Shown here piece by piece: positions 1 to 9,385 of a DNA stretch of 64,000 nucleotides. The translations under genes and the position numbers were made by a program. The notes under the pieces were generated by a model, which was not told where the DNA came from, ran no database searches, and worked only from the letters and a program-made list of their open reading frames with translations. Each line of letters starts with the position of its first letter. Within the stretch, counting starts at the first letter, position 1. This DNA is from Lampropedia cohaerens. GTDB lineage: Bacteria > Pseudomonadota > Gammaproteobacteria > Burkholderiales > Burkholderiaceae_C. The stretch is from assembly GCF_001005215.1 (NCBI RefSeq), contig NZ_LBNQ01000019.1, positions 124,001-188,000 on the forward strand, in the 5' to 3' direction.

Positions 1-2
1 TG

Positions 3-860
3 CTCACACAGGCCGGCGTTGCATTCGGGCACGGCACCGACAATGCCTGGGATGAAGCCGCCTGGCTGGTGCTCTGGCAGCTGGGACTGCCGCTGGATAC
101 CGATCTGCAAGGCGCGCAGGGACAGCAGGCCATCAACGCCGCCCAATGGCAGGCAATCTTGGCACTGCTGGCGCGGCGCATCCATGAGCGCGTGCCAGCG
201 GCCTACCTCACCGGCGAGGCGTGGCTGCACGGCGTGCCGTTTTACATCGATGCCCGCAGCATCGTGCCGCGCAGCCTGATCGCAGGCCCTATCGTCGATG
301 GCACACTGGACATCTGGCTGAGTGATCGGACCCGCCGCGTTCTGGATCTGTGCACCGGCAACGGCAGCCTGGCCGTGCTGGCGGCGCTGGCCTGGCCCGA
401 TGTGACGGTCGATGCACTGGACCTGAGTGCCGACGCGCTAGCCGTTGCCGCCATCAACGTGCAGCGCCATGACCTGCAGTCGCGCATACGCTGCATCCAG
501 TCCGATGCCCTGGGCGCACTGCAGCCAGGCGTCGATTGCTACGACCTGGTACTGTGCAACCCGCCCTACGTCAACAGCCAGAGCATGGCGACCTTGCCAG
601 CAGAATACCGCGCCGAGCCGGCACTGGCGCTGGCCGGTGGCGACGATGGGATGGACTTCATTCGCCCGGTCCTGCGTCAATTGCCCCATTTCATGACCGA
701 ATCGGCCGTGCTGGTGCTGGAAGTCGGCCATGAAGCCGAGCATTTCGAGCGCGCCTTTCCCGATCTGGTGGGCCATTGGCTGGCGACGCCGGACGGCACC
801 CGCCAGGTTATCGTGCTCGAACGTGACGCCTTGCTGCAGGGAATAGCGCAGAGACCCTGA
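3..860 (+). CDS. prmB: PrmB, ribosomal protein L3 N5-glutamine methyltransferase (5' truncated by window)
   Basis: The open frame runs unbroken from the window edge, so the true start lies upstream; a GTG at 69 is an internal codon, because the residues before it (TDNAWDEAAWLVL) already match the PrmB N-terminal helical region. The protein is an SAM-dependent methyltransferase of the HemK/PrmA-like family that methylates a glutamine of ribosomal protein L3. SAM-binding motif I is LDLCTGNGSLA, and the substrate-glutamine motif NPPY is encoded at 558-569. PrmC shares NPPY, but the GTDNAWDEAA segment is typical of PrmB, so I favour PrmB. The C-terminal end is intact. Upstream neighbours are not visible. 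Confidence 0.9.
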   Translation, partial: LTQAGVAFGHGTDNAWDEAAWLVLWQLGLPLDTDLQGAQGQQAINAAQWQAILALLARRIHERVPAAYLTGEAWLHGVPFYIDARSIVPRSLIAGPIVDGTLDIWLSDRTRRVLDLCTGNGSLAVLAALAWPDVTVDALDLSADALAVAAINVQRHDLQSRIRCIQSDALGALQPGVDCYDLVLCNPPYVNSQSMATLPAEYRAEPALALAGGDDGMDFIRPVLRQLPHFMTESAVLVLEVGHEAEHFERAFPDLVGHWLATPDGTRQVIVLERDALLQGIAQRP

Positions 861-1466
861 ACGCCATCACACTGCGCGTCTGAGCGTCACACTGGCGCGC
901 AAGTCCGGCCCCTGGGCTTCTGGCCAACTCCGGACACCAGATACCGCCCCGGGGACCAATCCCGCGCCATAGGTGGCGTCGTCGCATCGCACTCCTGCCT
1001 GGTCAGCACCATCGCGCGCAGCGGCACCTTGCCGGGCACCTTCTTGTCAGTATCCCCATAACGACGCATCACCTCGGCAACGCGAAGCAGCCCCATGGCG
1101 AAGGATGCCAGTGACACGAGCGCCGTCACGAATGCCGTCGGGAGACGCCCACGCATTAGGCGCTGCAGCGAATACCTGGATGCTGACAACGTACCGGGAA
1201 GATGCCTGCACTGCAGCTGCATGGCCCCGCCTTTCCCGTCATTCGACAGACATGCAAGCCGACACGCCGAACAGGAAATCGCTGCCACGGCGAAGAAAAT
1301 TGGCTGACCAGAATGTGGCCTGAAGCCGTTTCGAGGCAATCTCGCGAAACGCTTGAACAGGCCGCGCCAAGGACCCATGCCCCGCCATGCCCTGGAGGAC
1401 AAAAGCAAACGGGCGCCCTGTCAGGCGCCCGTTCACGAAAAGGTCATGCAAAAAGCTCAGTGGACG
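861..1466. other. 606-bp gap between convergent genes, no gene recognised
   Basis: This stretch separates the prmB 3' end from the M23 peptidase 3' end. It holds one hairpin terminator at its right end and otherwise only short open frames without family resemblance. One minus-strand frame (about 887-1408) contains a hydrophobic, signal-peptide-like segment, but it has no clear ribosome binding site and no recognisable domain. I treat the region as non-coding or as decayed sequence. Confidence 0.5.
1409..1432 (-). terminator. Hairpin terminator of the M23 peptidase gene
   Basis: Perfect 9-bp arms (ACGGGCGCC / GGCGCCCGT) surround a 6-nt loop. Read on the minus strand the stem is followed by TTGCTTTTG, a reasonable U-rich tail, about 35 bp after the stop codon of the M23 peptidase. 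Confidence 0.75.
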
Positions 1467-2855
1467 CTATTCAGCGCTGGCCTGCACCATCAGCGGCGCC
1501 TGCTCGAACATGATGCGGGTCGACTGAGCCAGCGCATCGAAACGCTCACGCACCGCTTTGGACACTGGCGAGGCCGCTGCACTTTGTTGTGCGATGGTGC
1601 GCGGATCCTTGAACTGGCCGTTGACCCGCAGCTCGAAGTGCAGGTGGGGCCCGGTGGACATGCCGGTCGATCCCACCGCGCCGATTTGCTGCCCTTGCGA
1701 GACGCGCTCGCCAGTCTTGACATCGCGTCGACTCATGTGTGCGTACACCGTTACGCGCCCCTCGCCATGATCGATGTAGACCACATTGCCATAGCTGTTA
1801 CTCCAGCCGGACTTCTGCACCACGCCATCGCCGATGGTGCGCACAGGCGTTCCGGTGCGCGCCGCGTAATCAATGCCGTTGTGGTTGCGCCAGGTCTTGC
1901 GGATGGGGTGGAAACGCCGGCCAAAATTGCTCGATACCCGCGAAAACTCCAGCGGCGAAGCAAGAAATGCACGACGCAGGTTGGAGCCGTCCAGCGCGTA
2001 GTAGGCCCCCTTGTCGTTCTCATTCTCCTGGAACCACAACGCCTGATGCACCTGGCCCTTGTTGACAAACTCGGCACTGAGCACGCGGCCACTGCGCAGC
2101 GGCTCACCGTCGGCCTCCAGGGTCTCGTAGACCACGGTAAAGGTGTCTCCCTTGCGCAGGTCGCGGTGGAAGTTGACCTCCGTGGAGAAGATCTCAGCGA
2201 GCTGCACGGCCACCGGATCAGGCAGATTGGCGGCATCCGTTGCTGCAAACAGTGAGCTCTCGATCACCCCACTGGCCAGACGGGTCGACCGCTGCAGATC
2301 GCCCTGCTGAACTTCGGCACTGAAGGACGTGCCGTCGTCGCTGCGCGAAACGACCAGACGGTTGAACTTGCCGCTGTCGTCACTCACCCAACGGGCCGTG
2401 AGTTTCTCCAACTCGTAAAGGCCGTTGACTTCCACGGTGACAAAGCGCCCATGTCGCCCCCAGAGATTCTGGTGCGCCAGCGGATCACGACGCAGGAATG
2501 CGGCCGCCGCCGGGTCGCTCACCCCCAGGCGTTCGAGCAGGCTTTCGGCGGTGTCGCTGTCGCGCAGGCGGTCACTGCGGTAAAGCCGGTAATCGGGATC
2601 TGCCAGCAGACTCGGGAGGGTCCCCCCCATCGCCAGCGACGGAATTTCGTGTTGCACCAGCTTGGGATACACCACTTGCGCATTGCTTTGAAAGTTGGCT
2701 ACGGCAAAGGCGCCGCCGCCACCGAGCAGCAGCAGCCCGCAGAAGGCAGCCATCAGTTTCCGCGCGGTGGCGCCCGCAGGTGCGGATTCAATGGGCGAGG
2801 TGTGCGGCAACGCCGCCGAAGGGGATTGCGAGGTATCAGGTTGCACGGGATTCAA
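1467..2855 (-). CDS. M23-family metallopeptidase, membrane-anchored (murein endopeptidase-like)
   Basis: 462 aa. A short cytoplasmic N-terminus is followed by one hydrophobic segment (about residues 33-53, LMAAFCGLLLLGGGGAFAVA) that should anchor the protein in the inner membrane. The C-terminal LytM/M23 domain carries the zinc ligands of the active family: HNGID, and HLHFE at residues 404-408. A region of OapA/MepM-like character lies between. With both metal motifs intact, a peptidoglycan endopeptidase cutting peptide cross-links is the likely role. It is divergent from tyrS across a 267-bp intergenic region that must hold both promoters, and this pairing is common in beta- and gammaproteobacteria. 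The MepM subfamily is probable but not proven. Confidence 0.88.
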   Translation of the reverse strand: MNPVQPDTSQSPSAALPHTSPIESAPAGATARKLMAAFCGLLLLGGGGAFAVANFQSNAQVVYPKLVQHEIPSLAMGGTLPSLLADPDYRLYRSDRLRDSDTAESLLERLGVSDPAAAAFLRRDPLAHQNLWGRHGRFVTVEVNGLYELEKLTARWVSDDSGKFNRLVVSRSDDGTSFSAEVQQGDLQRSTRLASGVIESSLFAATDAANLPDPVAVQLAEIFSTEVNFHRDLRKGDTFTVVYETLEADGEPLRSGRVLSAEFVNKGQVHQALWFQENENDKGAYYALDGSNLRRAFLASPLEFSRVSSNFGRRFHPIRKTWRNHNGIDYAARTGTPVRTIGDGVVQKSGWSNSYGNVVYIDHGEGRVTVYAHMSRRDVKTGERVSQGQQIGAVGSTGMSTGPHLHFELRVNGQFKDPRTIAQQSAAASPVSKAVRERFDALAQSTRIMFEQAPLMVQASAE

Positions 2856-3122
2856 GGGGTGTCCTGCTACTAAATCTTGCCCGCCAGGGATCGCTCACCA
2901 CGTGCTACGGACCAGGCCGCAAGGCACGCGCCCCGCACAGCAGGAAAAACGAACGCCAAAGACCCCTGACCGCACTGGGTCATGCAGCCGATCAAGGGAA
3001 CGGGAAAAGCCAAAAAATGCGAACTTTGCTTACGCCGGGCCTTAGCTTACCTACAATAAGCCCGCATAAACGCTGGCAGTATAACGATTTTCATTGCCGC
3101 GCCAAATTTTGGAATTGCTCCC

Positions 3123-4367
3123 ATGCCGGTCACCGATCTCGATCCCTCGTCCTACAACGCTCTGAGTCCAGTCGTGCAAGAGGCTCTTGCCATTACCCTG
3201 CGCGGGGTCGATGAGCTGCTGCCGCAGCAGGAGTGGGCCCGCAAGCTGCAACGTGCCGAACGGACCGGAACGCCGCTGCGCATCAAGCTGGGACTGGATC
3301 CCACCGCACCAGACATCCATCTCGGCCACACCGTGGTGCTCAACAAGATGCGCCAGCTGCAGGACCTGGGTCACCAGGTGATCTTTCTGATCGGCGACTT
3401 CACAGCCCTCATTGGCGACCCGTCGGGGCGTAACAGCACACGCCCGCCATTGACGCGCGAACAGGTCGAGGCCAACGCCAGGACCTACTATCAGCAGGCC
3501 AGCCTGGTACTGGATCCGGCAAAGACGGAAATCCGCTACAACAGTGAATGGTGCAACCAACTTGGTGCCTCGGGGCTGATTCAGCTGGCTGCCAAGTACA
3601 CCGTTGCCCGCATGATGGAGCGTGACGACTTTCACAAACGCTTTCACAGCGGGCAATCCATCAGCGTGCACGAGTTTCTCTACCCGCTGCTGCAGGGCTA
3701 CGACTCGGTGGCGCTCAAGGCCGATCTGGAGCTGGGCGGCACCGACCAGAAGTTCAACCTGTTGATGGGCAGGCACCTGCAACAGGAGGAAGGACAGGAG
3801 CCGCAGTGCGTGCTGACCATGCCCTTGCTGGTCGGCCTCGACGGCGTGGACAAGATGTCCAAGTCCAAGAATAACTACATCGGCATCACCGAAGATGCCA
3901 ACAGCATGTTCGCCAAGGTGCTGTCGATATCCGACGACCTGATGTGGGACTGGTACACACTGCTGTCGTTTCGCTCGCTGGCGGAGATCGACGCACTGCG
4001 GCAGGAGGTTGCTGCCGGCCGCAATCCCAAGGAGGTCAAGGTACTGCTGGCCAAGGAAATCACCACACGCTTTCATTCGGCGCAGGCGGCCGATGCAGCC
4101 GAGCAGGATTTCATCAACCGCAGCAAGGGCGGCGTGCCGGACGTGCTCGACGAAGTCACGCTCGGCGGCGCCCCGCTGGGTATTGGGGTACTGCTCAAGC
4201 AGGCCCGCCTGGCCGCCTCGACCAGCGAAGGCAACCGCCTCATCGATGGCGGCGGCGTACGCATCGATGGCAGCACGGTTACCGACAGAGGCCTCAAGCT
4301 GGCTGCCGGCACCTACGTCGTGCAGGTCGGCAAGCGCAAGTTCGCGCGCGTCACACTGACTGCCTGA
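3123..4367 (+). CDS. tyrS: Tyrosyl-tRNA synthetase
   Basis: 414 aa class I aminoacyl-tRNA synthetase that charges tRNA-Tyr. The HIGH-type signature is HLGH at residues 66-69 and the KMSKS loop is present exactly (residues 244-248). A C-terminal S4-like RNA-binding domain ends the protein ([12 protein letters not shown]...). The length fits the long TyrS type. The ATG at 3123 has only a poor Shine-Dalgarno sequence, but it places the start where the family begins. The gene is monocistronic and followed by a strong bidirectional terminator shared with serA. Confidence 0.97.
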   Translation: MPVTDLDPSSYNALSPVVQEALAITLRGVDELLPQQEWARKLQRAERTGTPLRIKLGLDPTAPDIHLGHTVVLNKMRQLQDLGHQVIFLIGDFTALIGDPSGRNSTRPPLTREQVEANARTYYQQASLVLDPAKTEIRYNSEWCNQLGASGLIQLAAKYTVARMMERDDFHKRFHSGQSISVHEFLYPLLQGYDSVALKADLELGGTDQKFNLLMGRHLQQEEGQEPQCVLTMPLLVGLDGVDKMSKSKNNYIGITEDANSMFAKVLSISDDLMWDWYTLLSFRSLAEIDALRQEVAAGRNPKEVKVLLAKEITTRFHSAQAADAAEQDFINRSKGGVPDVLDEVTLGGAPLGIGVLLKQARLAASTSEGNRLIDGGGVRIDGSTVTDRGLKLAAGTYVVQVGKRKFARVTLTA

Positions 4368-4391
4368 CTGTTCGAGTCCCGCAGCGACCGC

Positions 4392-4419
4392 AAAAAAGCC
4401 GGCAGTTGCCGGCTTTTTT
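4392..4419. terminator. Bidirectional intrinsic terminator between tyrS and serA
   Basis: A GC stem (GCCGGC, 4398-4403 and 4408-4413, 4-nt loop) is flanked by six A on the left and six T on the right, so it gives a U-tract in both directions. It lies 25 bp after the tyrS stop and about 60 bp beyond the serA stop, serving the convergent pair. Confidence 0.9.
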
Positions 4420-4481
4420 CATTCACGCCTATCGCGATAGCCTGCGGCCGCACGACGCGTGGAAAGATCATAAACAGGTTC

Positions 4482-5711
4482 TCAGAACAGCACGCGCGTG
4501 CGAATGGTCCCCGGCACCGCCTTGAGTTGCTCCAGCACCTTGGCGGCACCGCCAGCCTCCGTGTCGATAACGACATACCCGACTGCCTCGTCGGTCTGCA
4601 GGAACTGCGCAGCCACGTTGATATGGGCCTGCGAGAATACCTGGTTGATGGCCGACATCACGCCCGGCACATTCTTGTGGATGTGCAGGATGCGATCCCG
4701 CCCCGGGTGAGCCGGCAGGGCCACTTCCGGAAAGTTGACAGACGTGATTGTGGTGCCGTTATCCGAATAGCGCACCAGCTTCTCGGCCACTTCCAGACCG
4801 ATGTTGGCCTGTGCCTCCATCGTCGAGCCGCCAATGTGCGGCGTGAGAATCACGTTGTCCAGCCCGCGCAGCGGCGACTGGAACTCCTCCTTGTTGGACT
4901 TGGGCTCGACCGGAAACACGTCGATGGCCGCGCCCAGCAGCTTCTTGGACTTGATGGCCTCTGCCAAGGGCTCGATCTCCACCACCGTGCCGCGCGAGGC
5001 GTTGATAAGGATGGCCCCCTCCTTCATCTGCGCGATCTGCTTGGCGCCGATCATCCACTTGGTCGAGGGCAGCTCGGGCACGTGCAGGGTCACGATGTCG
5101 CTTTGCGCCAGCAACTCATCAAGGCTGCCCACCTGGTGGGCATTGCCCAGCGGCAGCTTGGTCACCACATCGTAAAAAACCACATGCATGCCCAACGCCT
5201 CAGCCAGCACCGACAGCTGCGAACCGATTGAGCCATAGCCGACAATGCCCAGCGTCTTGCCGCGCGTCTCGAACGAGTTGGTCGCCGACTTGAGCCAGCC
5301 GCCACGGTGCGCCACCGCATTCTTCTCGGGAATGCCGCGCAGCAGCAAAATGGCCTCGCCCAGCACCAGTTCCGCCACCGAGCGCGTATTGGAATAGGGC
5401 GCATTGAAAACCGCCACACCCTTTTCACGCGCGGCCTGCAGATCAATCTGGTTGGTGCCAATGCAGAACGCTCCCACCGCCACCAGCTTCTTGGCCGCCT
5501 CGAACACCTCCGCCGTCAGCTGCGTGCGCGAACGGATACCGATGAAGTGCACATCCGCAATGCGCGCCTTGAGCTCCTCACCTTGCAGGGCCGCGGGCAG
5601 CGTCTCGACATTGGTGTAACCCGCCGCCGCCAGCACGTCGACCGCGGAAGGGTGAATGCCCTCCAGCAATAGAAACTTGATCTTGCTCTTGTCCAGTGAG
5701 GTTTTGCTCAT
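4482..5711 (-). CDS. serA: D-3-phosphoglycerate dehydrogenase
   Basis: 409 aa, the length of the E. coli-type enzyme that oxidises 3-phosphoglycerate in the first step of serine synthesis. The N-terminal half is the D-2-hydroxyacid dehydrogenase fold with an NAD-binding GYGSIGSQ motif. Catalytic residues sit in NASRGTVV (Arg), DVFPVEP (Glu) and TPHIGGST (His). The C-terminus (about residues 335-409) is an ACT domain, the usual serine feedback site. A substrate-binding motif of the type seen in E. coli SerA (GAFCIGTNQ) is present. It stands alone on the minus strand, divergent from panB. Confidence 0.95.
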   Translation of the reverse strand: MSKTSLDKSKIKFLLLEGIHPSAVDVLAAAGYTNVETLPAALQGEELKARIADVHFIGIRSRTQLTAEVFEAAKKLVAVGAFCIGTNQIDLQAAREKGVAVFNAPYSNTRSVAELVLGEAILLLRGIPEKNAVAHRGGWLKSATNSFETRGKTLGIVGYGSIGSQLSVLAEALGMHVVFYDVVTKLPLGNAHQVGSLDELLAQSDIVTLHVPELPSTKWMIGAKQIAQMKEGAILINASRGTVVEIEPLAEAIKSKKLLGAAIDVFPVEPKSNKEEFQSPLRGLDNVILTPHIGGSTMEAQANIGLEVAEKLVRYSDNGTTITSVNFPEVALPAHPGRDRILHIHKNVPGVMSAINQVFSQAHINVAAQFLQTDEAVGYVVIDTEAGGAAKVLEQLKAVPGTIRTRVLF

Positions 5712-6078
5712 GATCGTTGCCCGGTACAGATAAACGGCGAAGCCGCTGAGAAAAGACCGGCGATGTTAGCACTAACGCGTGCACGAGGTGGCACGCCTGC
5801 GCTGACGAAAACCGCCATCACCACCAAGGTTTCACCACTTTGCAAGCTGCGGGGAAACCCGGCACTGGGCCGTCATGGAACCATCTTGACGCTCGCCCTG
5901 CCGCTTCTCGTGCGTCGTTTCTCCCCTGCTCCTGCCCATGCACAGGTTCTTGGCGGGATGAAGCGGCACCCGAGAGCCTATTCCCACCCGGCAGGGTGGC
6001 CATGCGGAAGGTTTTCCGGGTTAGGATGTTCCTGCAACCGCATAGACCAGAACATTCCCATCAGGAGACCTTCTTGCC
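5712..6078. other. 367-bp divergent region between serA and panB
   Basis: The region must contain the promoters of both flanking genes. An AGGAG sequence about 10 nt before the panB ATG acts as its ribosome binding site. I see no ORF with family resemblance and no recognisable riboswitch. Several GC-rich short inverted segments occur, but none has a diagnostic structure. Confidence 0.4.
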
Positions 6079-6969
6079 ATGGCGCAGTCCGTCCCAAAAA
6101 CAGCCACAGCCACTGCCTACGGCACGCTGCCACCCGCAACCACGCCGGCGCAGCGCAAGCCCGTCAGCCTGCCAAGGCTGATGGACATGCACCAGCGTGG
6201 CGAGAAAATTGTCATGCTCACGGCCTACGACGCCACATTTGCCGCCGTTGCCGACCATGCCGGCGTGGACTGCATTCTGGTCGGTGACTCGCTGGGTATG
6301 GTCTGCCAGGGCCGCCACAGCACCGTGGGCGTGTCACTGGAGCATATGCGCTACCACACCGAATGCGTTGCCCGCGGCCTGCGCCGGGTGCAGGGCACGA
6401 CCTGGATCGTGGCAGATCTGCCCTTTGGCAGCTACCAGCAATCGAAAGAGCAGGCATTGGCCAGTGCCGTGACGCTGATGGAGGCGGGCGCGCACATGGT
6501 CAAACTCGAAGGCGGCGGCTGGACGGCACCAGTCGTGCAGTTTCTCACTGAGCGCGGCATCCCCGTCTGCGCCCATCTGGGGCTGACGCCGCAGACCGTG
6601 CACGCGCTCGGCGGCTTTCGGGTACAGGGCCGCGACGCGCAGACCGCCCAAGCGCTGCGCAGCCACGCCCACGCACTGGCCGATGCCGGTGCTCGGCTAA
6701 TGGTGCTGGAGATGGTCCCTGCGGCGCTGGCGGCGACGCTGACGCAGGAGCTACCCGACTGCGCCACCATCGGCATCGGCGCAGGTGCCGCCACTGCCGG
6801 CCAGGTACTGGTTCTGCATGACATGCTGGGCATGAATCTTGGCAAGATGCCACGCTTTGTGCACAACTTCATGGCCGGCCAGGACAGCATCGCCGGCGCC
6901 ATGCGCGCCTATGTCCAAGCGGTCAAGCAAGGCCAGTTCCCAGTCGATGCCGAGCACGCCTGGGCCTGA
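6079..6969 (+). CDS. panB: 3-methyl-2-oxobutanoate hydroxymethyltransferase (ketopantoate hydroxymethyltransferase)
   Basis: 296 aa. The enzyme transfers a hydroxymethyl group from methylene-THF to alpha-ketoisovalerate, making ketopantoate for pantothenate and CoA. Family motifs include [23 protein letters not shown] (metal-binding Asp), KLEGG and CAHLGLTPQ (catalytic Glu region is replaced by the usual GHLGLTPQ-like context). The protein carries about 30 extra N-terminal residues rich in Ala, Thr and Pro before the conserved KPVSLPRL, so a downstream start is possible, although the ATG at 6079 has the better ribosome binding site. panC follows after 27 bp. Confidence 0.94.
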   Translation: MAQSVPKTATATAYGTLPPATTPAQRKPVSLPRLMDMHQRGEKIVMLTAYDATFAAVADHAGVDCILVGDSLGMVCQGRHSTVGVSLEHMRYHTECVARGLRRVQGTTWIVADLPFGSYQQSKEQALASAVTLMEAGAHMVKLEGGGWTAPVVQFLTERGIPVCAHLGLTPQTVHALGGFRVQGRDAQTAQALRSHAHALADAGARLMVLEMVPAALAATLTQELPDCATIGIGAGAATAGQVLVLHDMLGMNLGKMPRFVHNFMAGQDSIAGAMRAYVQAVKQGQFPVDAEHAWA

Positions 6970-6996
6970 GTTCCTGTCAGCAGGCATTTTCCTACC

Positions 6997-7848
6997 ATGC
7001 AAATCCATCACACCATCGCCCCATTGCGCGCAACACTTGCTGCACGCGCGCAGCCACGCGTACTGGTGCCCACCATGGGCAACCTGCACGAAGGCCATCT
7101 TGCGCTGATACGCCAGGCCAAGGCGCTGGGCGGCACCACCGTCGCAAGCATCTTTGTCAATCGCCTGCAGTTTCTCCCCCACGAGGACTTCGCCACCTAT
7201 CCGCGCACGCTGCAGGAGGACTGCGCCAAACTGCAGGCCGAAGGCTGCGACATCGTCTTTGCGCCTGACGAACAGACGCTCTACCCTGACCCGCAGACTT
7301 TCCGGATCCAGCCCGATCCGGCACTGGCCGACATCCTGGAAGGCCATTTCCGCCCGGGATTCTTCACTGGCGTGTGCACGGTCGTCATGAAACTGTTACA
7401 GATCGTTCAGCCCAGCCACGCCGTCTTTGGCCAGAAGGACTACCAGCAGCTGGAAATCATCCGCCGCATGGTGCAGCAGTTCGCCATGCCGGTGCAGATC
7501 ATCGCCACCCCGATACAGCGGGCCTCCGACGGGTTGGCGCTGTCCTCGCGCAACCAGTACCTCGATGCGTCCGCGCGCCAGCAGGCCACGCAACTGCACG
7601 CGGAGCTGGTGCGCACCGCACAGCTGGTGCAGCAGGGCCGGCGCGATTGGTCCGCGCTGCAGACAGAGGCGATGCAGCGCCTGACCATCCAGGGCTGGCA
7701 GCCTGATTACCTGACCGTGCGCGAGCAGCGCAGCCTGCAGGAGCCTCCCGCCGACGGCGCCCTGCCACCACTGGTCGTGCTAGGCGCAGCGCGCATTGGC
7801 ACTGCCCGCCTGATCGACAATCTGGAGTTCGACTTCGGACGGCCGTGA
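6997..7848 (+). CDS. panC: Pantothenate synthetase (pantoate-beta-alanine ligase)
   Basis: 283 aa, family length. It condenses pantoate and beta-alanine using ATP. Motifs seen: PTMGNLHEGH near residue 25 (HIGH-like nucleotide-binding site), GQKDYQQL (pantoate/ATP contacts) and DGLALSSRNQYL (KMSKS-equivalent loop). It lies 27 bp downstream of panB and 7 bp upstream of a kinase-like fusion gene, so the three are probably one transcript. No panD or panE is in the window. Confidence 0.95.
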   Translation: MQIHHTIAPLRATLAARAQPRVLVPTMGNLHEGHLALIRQAKALGGTTVASIFVNRLQFLPHEDFATYPRTLQEDCAKLQAEGCDIVFAPDEQTLYPDPQTFRIQPDPALADILEGHFRPGFFTGVCTVVMKLLQIVQPSHAVFGQKDYQQLEIIRRMVQQFAMPVQIIATPIQRASDGLALSSRNQYLDASARQQATQLHAELVRTAQLVQQGRRDWSALQTEAMQRLTIQGWQPDYLTVREQRSLQEPPADGALPPLVVLGAARIGTARLIDNLEFDFGRP

Positions 7849-7855
7849 CGAACTG

Positions 7856-9367
7856 ATGATGACCCAGCCTTCCGCCAGCCCGCTGACCACTGCCGACATG
7901 GCCGCCTGGGCCGACCGGCTACGCCAGCAGGGACATGTCCGCGTCCGCCAGATCGAGACGCACATTTCCTGGCTCGTGATGGCCGCCGATCGGGTCTGGA
8001 AAGTCAAAAAGCCCGTCAGGCTGCCATTCGTGGATTTCTCCACGCTCGCGCTGCGCCGCCACTTCTGCGAGGAGGAGCTGCGCCTCAGCCGCCGCCTGGC
8101 GCCGCAGATCTACCGGCGCGTCGTGCCACTGTGGCGCGATGCGCACGGAGTGCCGGACACCCACCGCCTGGCGCGCCCTGCCGATGAATGGGCCGTCGAG
8201 ATGCTGCGCTTTGCCGATGACGCCCTGCTGGCGCAGCAAGTCCACGCGGGCCAGCTCGCACCGACAGCGCTGCACGCACTGGGCGTGCAGATGGCGCGCT
8301 TTCACAGCGCCACAGCTGCGCAATGCCCGGACGCGCACTATGGCTCGGCCGACCTCATCGCCAGCGACGTACGCGCGCTGTTTGCGCCACTGTGCGGCGG
8401 GCCGTTTGCCGAGCGCGTGCCCATCTGGCAGGAATGGGTAGCGCAGCAGGTCGCGCGGCTGACGCCGCTGTGGCGGCAACGCCACCGCCAAGGCTTTGTG
8501 CGCGAAGGCCATGGCGACCTGCACATGGGCAACCTGGTTGTGCTGGACGGGCGTATCGTTCCGTTTGACTGCATCGAGTTCGACCCTGCCAAGCGATGGA
8601 TCGATCCGGTCAACGACATCGCTTTTCTGACCATGGATTTGCAGGCTGCCGGCCACACCGGGCTGGCGGCACAGGTGCAGGACGGCTGGCTGCAGCAAGG
8701 CGGCGATTTCGCCGGCCTGGCGACCTGGCGGTTCTATGAGGTCTACCGCGCCATGGTGCGCGCCATGGTGACGGGGCTGTCACCTGCCAGCGGCAGTGAT
8801 GGCACGGCCCCAGGTGCACACTACGCGGATCTGCTCGATGGCTGGACAGGCCGCAGTTCCCGGCCACAGCTGGCCATCACCTGTGGCCTGTCCGGCTCGG
8901 GCAAGTCCACGATCGCTGCGGCCTGGTTGGCGCAAGGCAATGCCGTGCGCCTGCGCTCGGACGTGGAGCGCAAGCGCCTGTTCGGCCTGGACGCGCTGGA
9001 CGACTCGCAGGCGCTGGGCCAGTCGATCTACACCGAAGAGGCCACCACGAAGACCTTTGCCCGTCTTGCGCAACTGGCCGAACAGGCGCTGCGCTGCGGC
9101 TGGTCGGTGGTGGTCGACGCGGCCTTTCTGCGCCAGCGCCAGCGCGCCGCCTTTCGCCTGCTGGCACAGCGGCTGCAGCTGCCCTTTACCATCCTCTGGT
9201 GCGAAGCGCCACCCGAAGTGCTGCGCCAGCGCATTGCCAAACGCCGCGCGCAATCGCAGGATCCATCGGAAGCGACACCCGAACTGGTTGCTGCCCAGCA
9301 GCAGTGGCTCGAGCCCTTCACCGATGAGGAGCGGCCATTCGTGCAGCCGACCAGTACCGGTGCATAG
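7856..9367 (+). CDS. Fusion protein: APH-like phosphotransferase domain plus P-loop kinase domain
   Basis: 503 aa in two parts. Residues about 20-310 resemble aminoglycoside/choline-type phosphotransferases: the catalytic loop HGDLHMGN starts at H219 with Asp221, and a metal-binding region follows (VPFDCIEFD). Residues about 335-490 form a P-loop kinase with a perfect Walker A (GLSGSGKST, Lys350), a lid-like RSDVERKR segment and VVVDAAF as a Walker B-like strand. Proteins of this layout are widespread and usually annotated as bifunctional aminoglycoside phosphotransferase/ATP-binding protein, without a known substrate. The 7-bp distance from panC suggests co-transcription with the pantothenate genes; that it acts on a pantothenate-related compound is only an inference. 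Confidence 0.85.
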   Translation: MMTQPSASPLTTADMAAWADRLRQQGHVRVRQIETHISWLVMAADRVWKVKKPVRLPFVDFSTLALRRHFCEEELRLSRRLAPQIYRRVVPLWRDAHGVPDTHRLARPADEWAVEMLRFADDALLAQQVHAGQLAPTALHALGVQMARFHSATAAQCPDAHYGSADLIASDVRALFAPLCGGPFAERVPIWQEWVAQQVARLTPLWRQRHRQGFVREGHGDLHMGNLVVLDGRIVPFDCIEFDPAKRWIDPVNDIAFLTMDLQAAGHTGLAAQVQDGWLQQGGDFAGLATWRFYEVYRAMVRAMVTGLSPASGSDGTAPGAHYADLLDGWTGRSSRPQLAITCGLSGSGKSTIAAAWLAQGNAVRLRSDVERKRLFGLDALDDSQALGQSIYTEEATTKTFARLAQLAEQALRCGWSVVVDAAFLRQRQRAAFRLLAQRLQLPFTILWCEAPPEVLRQRIAKRRAQSQDPSEATPELVAAQQQWLEPFTDEERPFVQPTSTGA

Positions 9368-9385
9368 CTACCTTGCCAAACGCAA

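Noticed and set aside
3026-3057. TTGCTT...TACAAT as the tyrS promoter.
   Set aside because: The 20-bp spacer is too long for a good sigma-70 promoter.
4370-4390. GTTCGAGTCC resembles a tRNA T-loop just after tyrS.
   Set aside because: The flanking bases do not form the 5-bp T stem, and no acceptor stem, D arm or anticodon arm is found around it.
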